From Acidobacteriota bacterium (GTDB taxonomy: Bacteria > Acidobacteriota > Vicinamibacteria > Fen-336): a stretch of DNA of 64,000 bases. The position numbers and the translations under genes were made by a program. The stretch lies in NCBI GenBank assembly GCA_011526565.1, contig WYBL01000026.1, positions 39,928-103,927 of the forward strand. The letters are read 5' to 3'. The notes under the pieces are model-generated. The model worked only from the letters and a program-made list of their open reading frames with translations. It ran no database searches and was not told where the DNA came from. Below are positions 60,630 to 64,000 of the stretch, piece by piece. How positions within the stretch are numbered: the stretch's first letter is position 1; each line of letters opens with the position of its first letter.

Positions 60630-60662
60630 ATCCTCTGCGGCGGAAGGCTACTGCGGATCGTG

Positions 60663-60713
60663 CCGAGCGAGGACCGGGGCGCCGCTCCGCGATCAGCGGT
60701 GCGGCTCGCTCGG
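60663..60713. terminator. Compound hairpin at the right edge of the defence island
   Basis: Outer arms CCGAGCGAG (60663-60671) and CTCGCTCGG (60705-60713) are a perfect 9-bp match. Inner arms GCCGCTCCGC (60681-60690) and GCGGTGCGGC (60696-60705) pair with one mismatch. The VWA stop codon is in the inner loop. No T tract is seen. Confidence 0.5.
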
Positions 60714-61595
60714 GTCGGCGACCCAGTAGCCGCGGCGGGCGTGGACGCGGGCGCGGCCCTTGCGGAGCTTGACCTCGAGGCGGTGCCAGCCGGGCTTCGC
60801 GTCGGGAGGCGGCTCGTAGCGCAGCACGTAGCGGGCGGACAGCGTCGCCGCGATGCGGTCGAAGGCGCCGCCGAGCATCGCCAGGCTGTTGGCGATCCAG
60901 ACCCGGCCGCCGGTGGCTTCGGCGATCGTGTCGAGGTCGGTGCGTTCCTCCAGCGCGCGGAGCGGGCGGCCCGGGCGGGCTTCTCCGTCGCGCAGGGTGA
61001 CGATGTGGACGAGAGCCGAGGTACGCGAGGCGACCGTCTTCAGGTGGGCGCCGTCGAGCACGCTCGTCGTGTCGCGGCCGTCGGTGAAGGCGATCACCAG
61101 CGTGCGCCCGCCGGGGTCGGCGAGGGCCAGCGCCGCCAGCAGCGCGTCGTGCAGCGACGTGGCGCCCTGGGCCTCGAGCTCGCCGAGCGCGCGCAGCACC
61201 CGGCCCCGGTCCGTGCCCGGCCGCGCCAGCCAGCGGATCTCGGTGGAGAACGCGAGCAGCCCTGCAGCGTCGTTCGGCCGGAGCGCCGCCAGCAGGCGCT
61301 CGCCGGCCCGCCGCAGCGCCCGGCGGCGCTCGCCGGTGAGGCTGCTGCTGGCGTCGAACACGAGCAGCACCTGCGCGGGCAGCACGTCGGCGGCGACGAG
61401 TTCCACGGGCCGCACGACGCCCTCGTCGCGCAGCTCGAAATCGGTGGCGGTCAGGCCCTCCACCGGATCGTCGCCGCGGGACACGAACACGTCGACGTAC
61501 GCGGCCTCGACGGCGACCCGGAACTCCGGCACCTGCGCGCCCAGCGAGGCGGCCGCCACCGCCAGCGGGGCGAACGCCGCGACGCCGGGCCTCAT
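60693..61595 (-). CDS. Secreted VWA-domain protein
   Basis: 300 residues, ATG 61595 overlapping the upstream TPR stop (ATGA). A signal peptide (RPGVAAFAPLAVAAASLGAQ) precedes a short domain (VSRGDDPVEGLTATDFELRDEGVVRPVELV). The VWA domain has VLLVFDASSSLTGERRRAL (DxSxS metal-ion site), GATSLHDALLAAL (Thr) and VIAFTDGRDTTSVLD (Asp), a complete MIDAS. The protein ends VKLRKGRARVHARRGYWVADP. It is a paralogue of 46523-47449. It probably works with the TPR protein encoded upstream. Role unknown, likely envelope assembly or adhesion. Confidence 0.85.
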   Translation of the reverse strand: MRPGVAAFAPLAVAAASLGAQVPEFRVAVEAAYVDVFVSRGDDPVEGLTATDFELRDEGVVRPVELVAADVLPAQVLLVFDASSSLTGERRRALRRAGERLLAALRPNDAAGLLAFSTEIRWLARPGTDRGRVLRALGELEAQGATSLHDALLAALALADPGGRTLVIAFTDGRDTTSVLDGAHLKTVASRTSALVHIVTLRDGEARPGRPLRALEERTDLDTIAEATGGRVWIANSLAMLGGAFDRIAATLSARYVLRYEPPPDAKPGWHRLEVKLRKGRARVHARRGYWVADPSEPHR

Positions 61596-62650
61596 CGCGC
61601 CGACTCCTCGCGCAGTTCCTCGATCAGCTCCTCGACGCGGGCCGCGTTGCCGCCGAAGTAGTTCCACTGCGGGTCGAAGGACTCCGGGCGGCGCGCCAGC
61701 GCACGCTCGGCGATCTGGCGTGCCTCCGCAGTCGCGCCGCGCAGCAGCAGCGAGTGGGCCAGCGCCACCGCCGCGGCCTGGGCGTCGGGCTCGAGCGCCA
61801 GCGCGGCCCGGAACGCGGCTTCGGCTTCCGCGCCCCGGCCGGCGCTCTCGTGGACCTGTCCCAGCGAAACGAAGGCGAGGTAGCGGGTGCGGGCCGGCAC
61901 CTCGTCGCGGGTGGCGGGCTCCAGCGCGATCCGGGCCTCGTCGAGATGGCCGAGCTGCCACTGCACGCGCCCGAGGTGGACCCGGGCCAGCGCGTGGTCT
62001 GGCGCGGCGGCGACGGCGGCGGCCAGCGCGTCGCGGGCGGCGCGCAGATCGGGTAGCGGGCTGCGGTCGGTCAGCCGCGCCTGCTTCTCGTGGCTGGCGC
62101 CACGGGTCAGCAGCAGCTCGGCGTCGCCGGGAAACAGCGCGAGGCCGTCGCGCAGCCACCAGTCGAGCGCCTCGTCGAGGCAGGCATCCCACTGCGCGCG
62201 CTGTGCCATGGCGAGGTGGAAGCGGCGCGAGAAGCCGGCCGAGCCGGTGCGCGTCGCCAGCAGTCGTGCGAAGTCGGACGCGCGGCGGGCGTGGCGGCCG
62301 GAGCAGGTGGGGACCTGCTCGACCACGACGTTGGGCGCGCGCGCCGCGACGTCCGCGTCGAAGTGCAGCATCGCCGCGGCGCGCAGCGGGAAGGCGTCCA
62401 GCACGTCGTCGGGGCAGTCCGGGCACGAACGCAGCGCCCGCGCCCGCTGCTCCATCACTTTCCAGGCGGCGTCGACCGCGTCCCACGGCACGTCTCCGAG
62501 GTCGCGGACGGCTTCGAAGTGCCGCCCCTGCGCGTAGAGCCAGACCGCCCGCTCGTAGCGCGCGTCGAACAGCCGGTCCGAGCCCCGGGTCTGCAGGGCC
62601 GCCAGGACGAGTGCCAGCACGACGACCAGGGGGATGGACGGGGGGCGCAT
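61592..62650 (-). CDS. Secreted TPR-repeat protein
   Basis: 352 residues, ATG 62650. A signal peptide or anchor (IPLVVVLALVLAALQTRG) is followed by at least five helical repeats, for example ALARVHLGRVQWQLGHLDEARIALEPAT, TRYLAFVSLGQVHESAGRGAEAEAAFRAALALEP and ALAHSLLLRGATAEARQIAERALAR. A cysteine pair in RSCPDCPDDV could be oxidised in the periplasm. It is the first gene of a two-gene operon with the VWA protein, a pairing seen in gliding, adhesion and protease-associated complexes. A TAGGAT hexamer 11 bases upstream would give a near-leaderless message. Confidence 0.78.
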   Translation of the reverse strand: MRPPSIPLVVVLALVLAALQTRGSDRLFDARYERAVWLYAQGRHFEAVRDLGDVPWDAVDAAWKVMEQRARALRSCPDCPDDVLDAFPLRAAAMLHFDADVAARAPNVVVEQVPTCSGRHARRASDFARLLATRTGSAGFSRRFHLAMAQRAQWDACLDEALDWWLRDGLALFPGDAELLLTRGASHEKQARLTDRSPLPDLRAARDALAAAVAAAPDHALARVHLGRVQWQLGHLDEARIALEPATRDEVPARTRYLAFVSLGQVHESAGRGAEAEAAFRAALALEPDAQAAAVALAHSLLLRGATAEARQIAERALARRPESFDPQWNYFGGNAARVEELIEELREESAR

Positions 62651-62661
62651 GCGTTCGGCCC

Positions 62662-62667
62662 ATCCTA
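62662..62667 (-). promoter_or_regulatory. Predicted -10 element of the TPR-VWA operon
   Basis: TAGGAT on the minus strand, 11 bases before ATG 62650, in the 40-base gap after speA. Confidence 0.35.
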
Positions 62668-62690
62668 CGCCCGGGCGGACGGGCGCCGGC

Positions 62691-64000
<1,310 letters not shown>

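Overview
The window is strongly GC-rich and densely coded, with G or C at most third codon positions and frequent GTG and TTG starts. Many genes overlap by four bases (ATGA, GTGA, TTGA). The gene content suggests a Gram-negative-type soil or biofilm bacterium: outer-membrane barrel proteins, PASTA-less Ser/Thr kinases with zinc ribbon, PEGA-like, TolB-like and TPR parts, VWA proteins of an 'FELRDEG' type, DUF2203, SirB1 and cyanophycin genes. Acidobacteriota is my best guess. There is no 16S gene in the window, so this is inference only. I found no rRNA, tRNA, CRISPR array, integrase or insertion sequence. No gene-free stretch exceeds 300 bases; the longest is 33534-33739.

Region 1 (1-17899) is a surface-polysaccharide or glycolipid locus. 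It holds a sulfatase-like transferase, glycosyltransferases, a Wzx-type flippase, an NAD-dependent sugar oxidoreductase, two polytopic GT-C-type proteins, two SGNH-type esterase or acyltransferase proteins, a membrane O-acyltransferase, three radical SAM enzymes and a cytochrome P450. Seven genes from 5580 to 13210 run head to tail, mostly with stop/start overlaps. The first two convergent genes run through each other only because of one apparent extra A at 2038-2039.

Region 2 (17953-35020) is mixed. It has an FHA protein, glycine C-acetyltransferase (kbl), a GAF-SpoIIE phosphatase, an M20 peptidase, two outer-membrane proteins, a Ser/Thr kinase with a TPR-like lipoprotein or secreted partner, the cyanophycin pair cphB-cphA, two secreted proteins of unknown role, a cytidylate-kinase-like protein and DUF2203.

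Region 3 (35130-50729) is largely housekeeping: a transmembrane FHA/TIG protein with a ParA/MinD-like ATPase, ribosomal oxygenase roxA, class I aldolase, SirB1, SGNH, TPR and NUDIX genes, thiI-rsgA, a VWA protein, a large kinase-TPR protein and a polysaccharide deacetylase.

Region 4 (50710-60629) is a defence island on the minus strand: hsdR-hsdS, then a plus-strand toxin-antitoxin group, then an AEP primase-helicase of the TOTE conflict type, then hsdM. hsdM has its own apparently leaderless promoter overlapped by two matching palindromes. The island is bounded by long hairpins at 50701-50738 and 60663-60713, and its right end carries a broken DUF4258-type gene beside an intact DUF2283 gene.

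Region 5 (60693-64000) holds a VWA-TPR pair and the 3' part of arginine decarboxylase speA. Arginine metabolism links speA loosely to cyanophycin. Two genome-style signals recur: TA-rich -10 hexamers placed 5-11 bases before start codons (likely leaderless transcription), and genes whose only sensible start is CTG.
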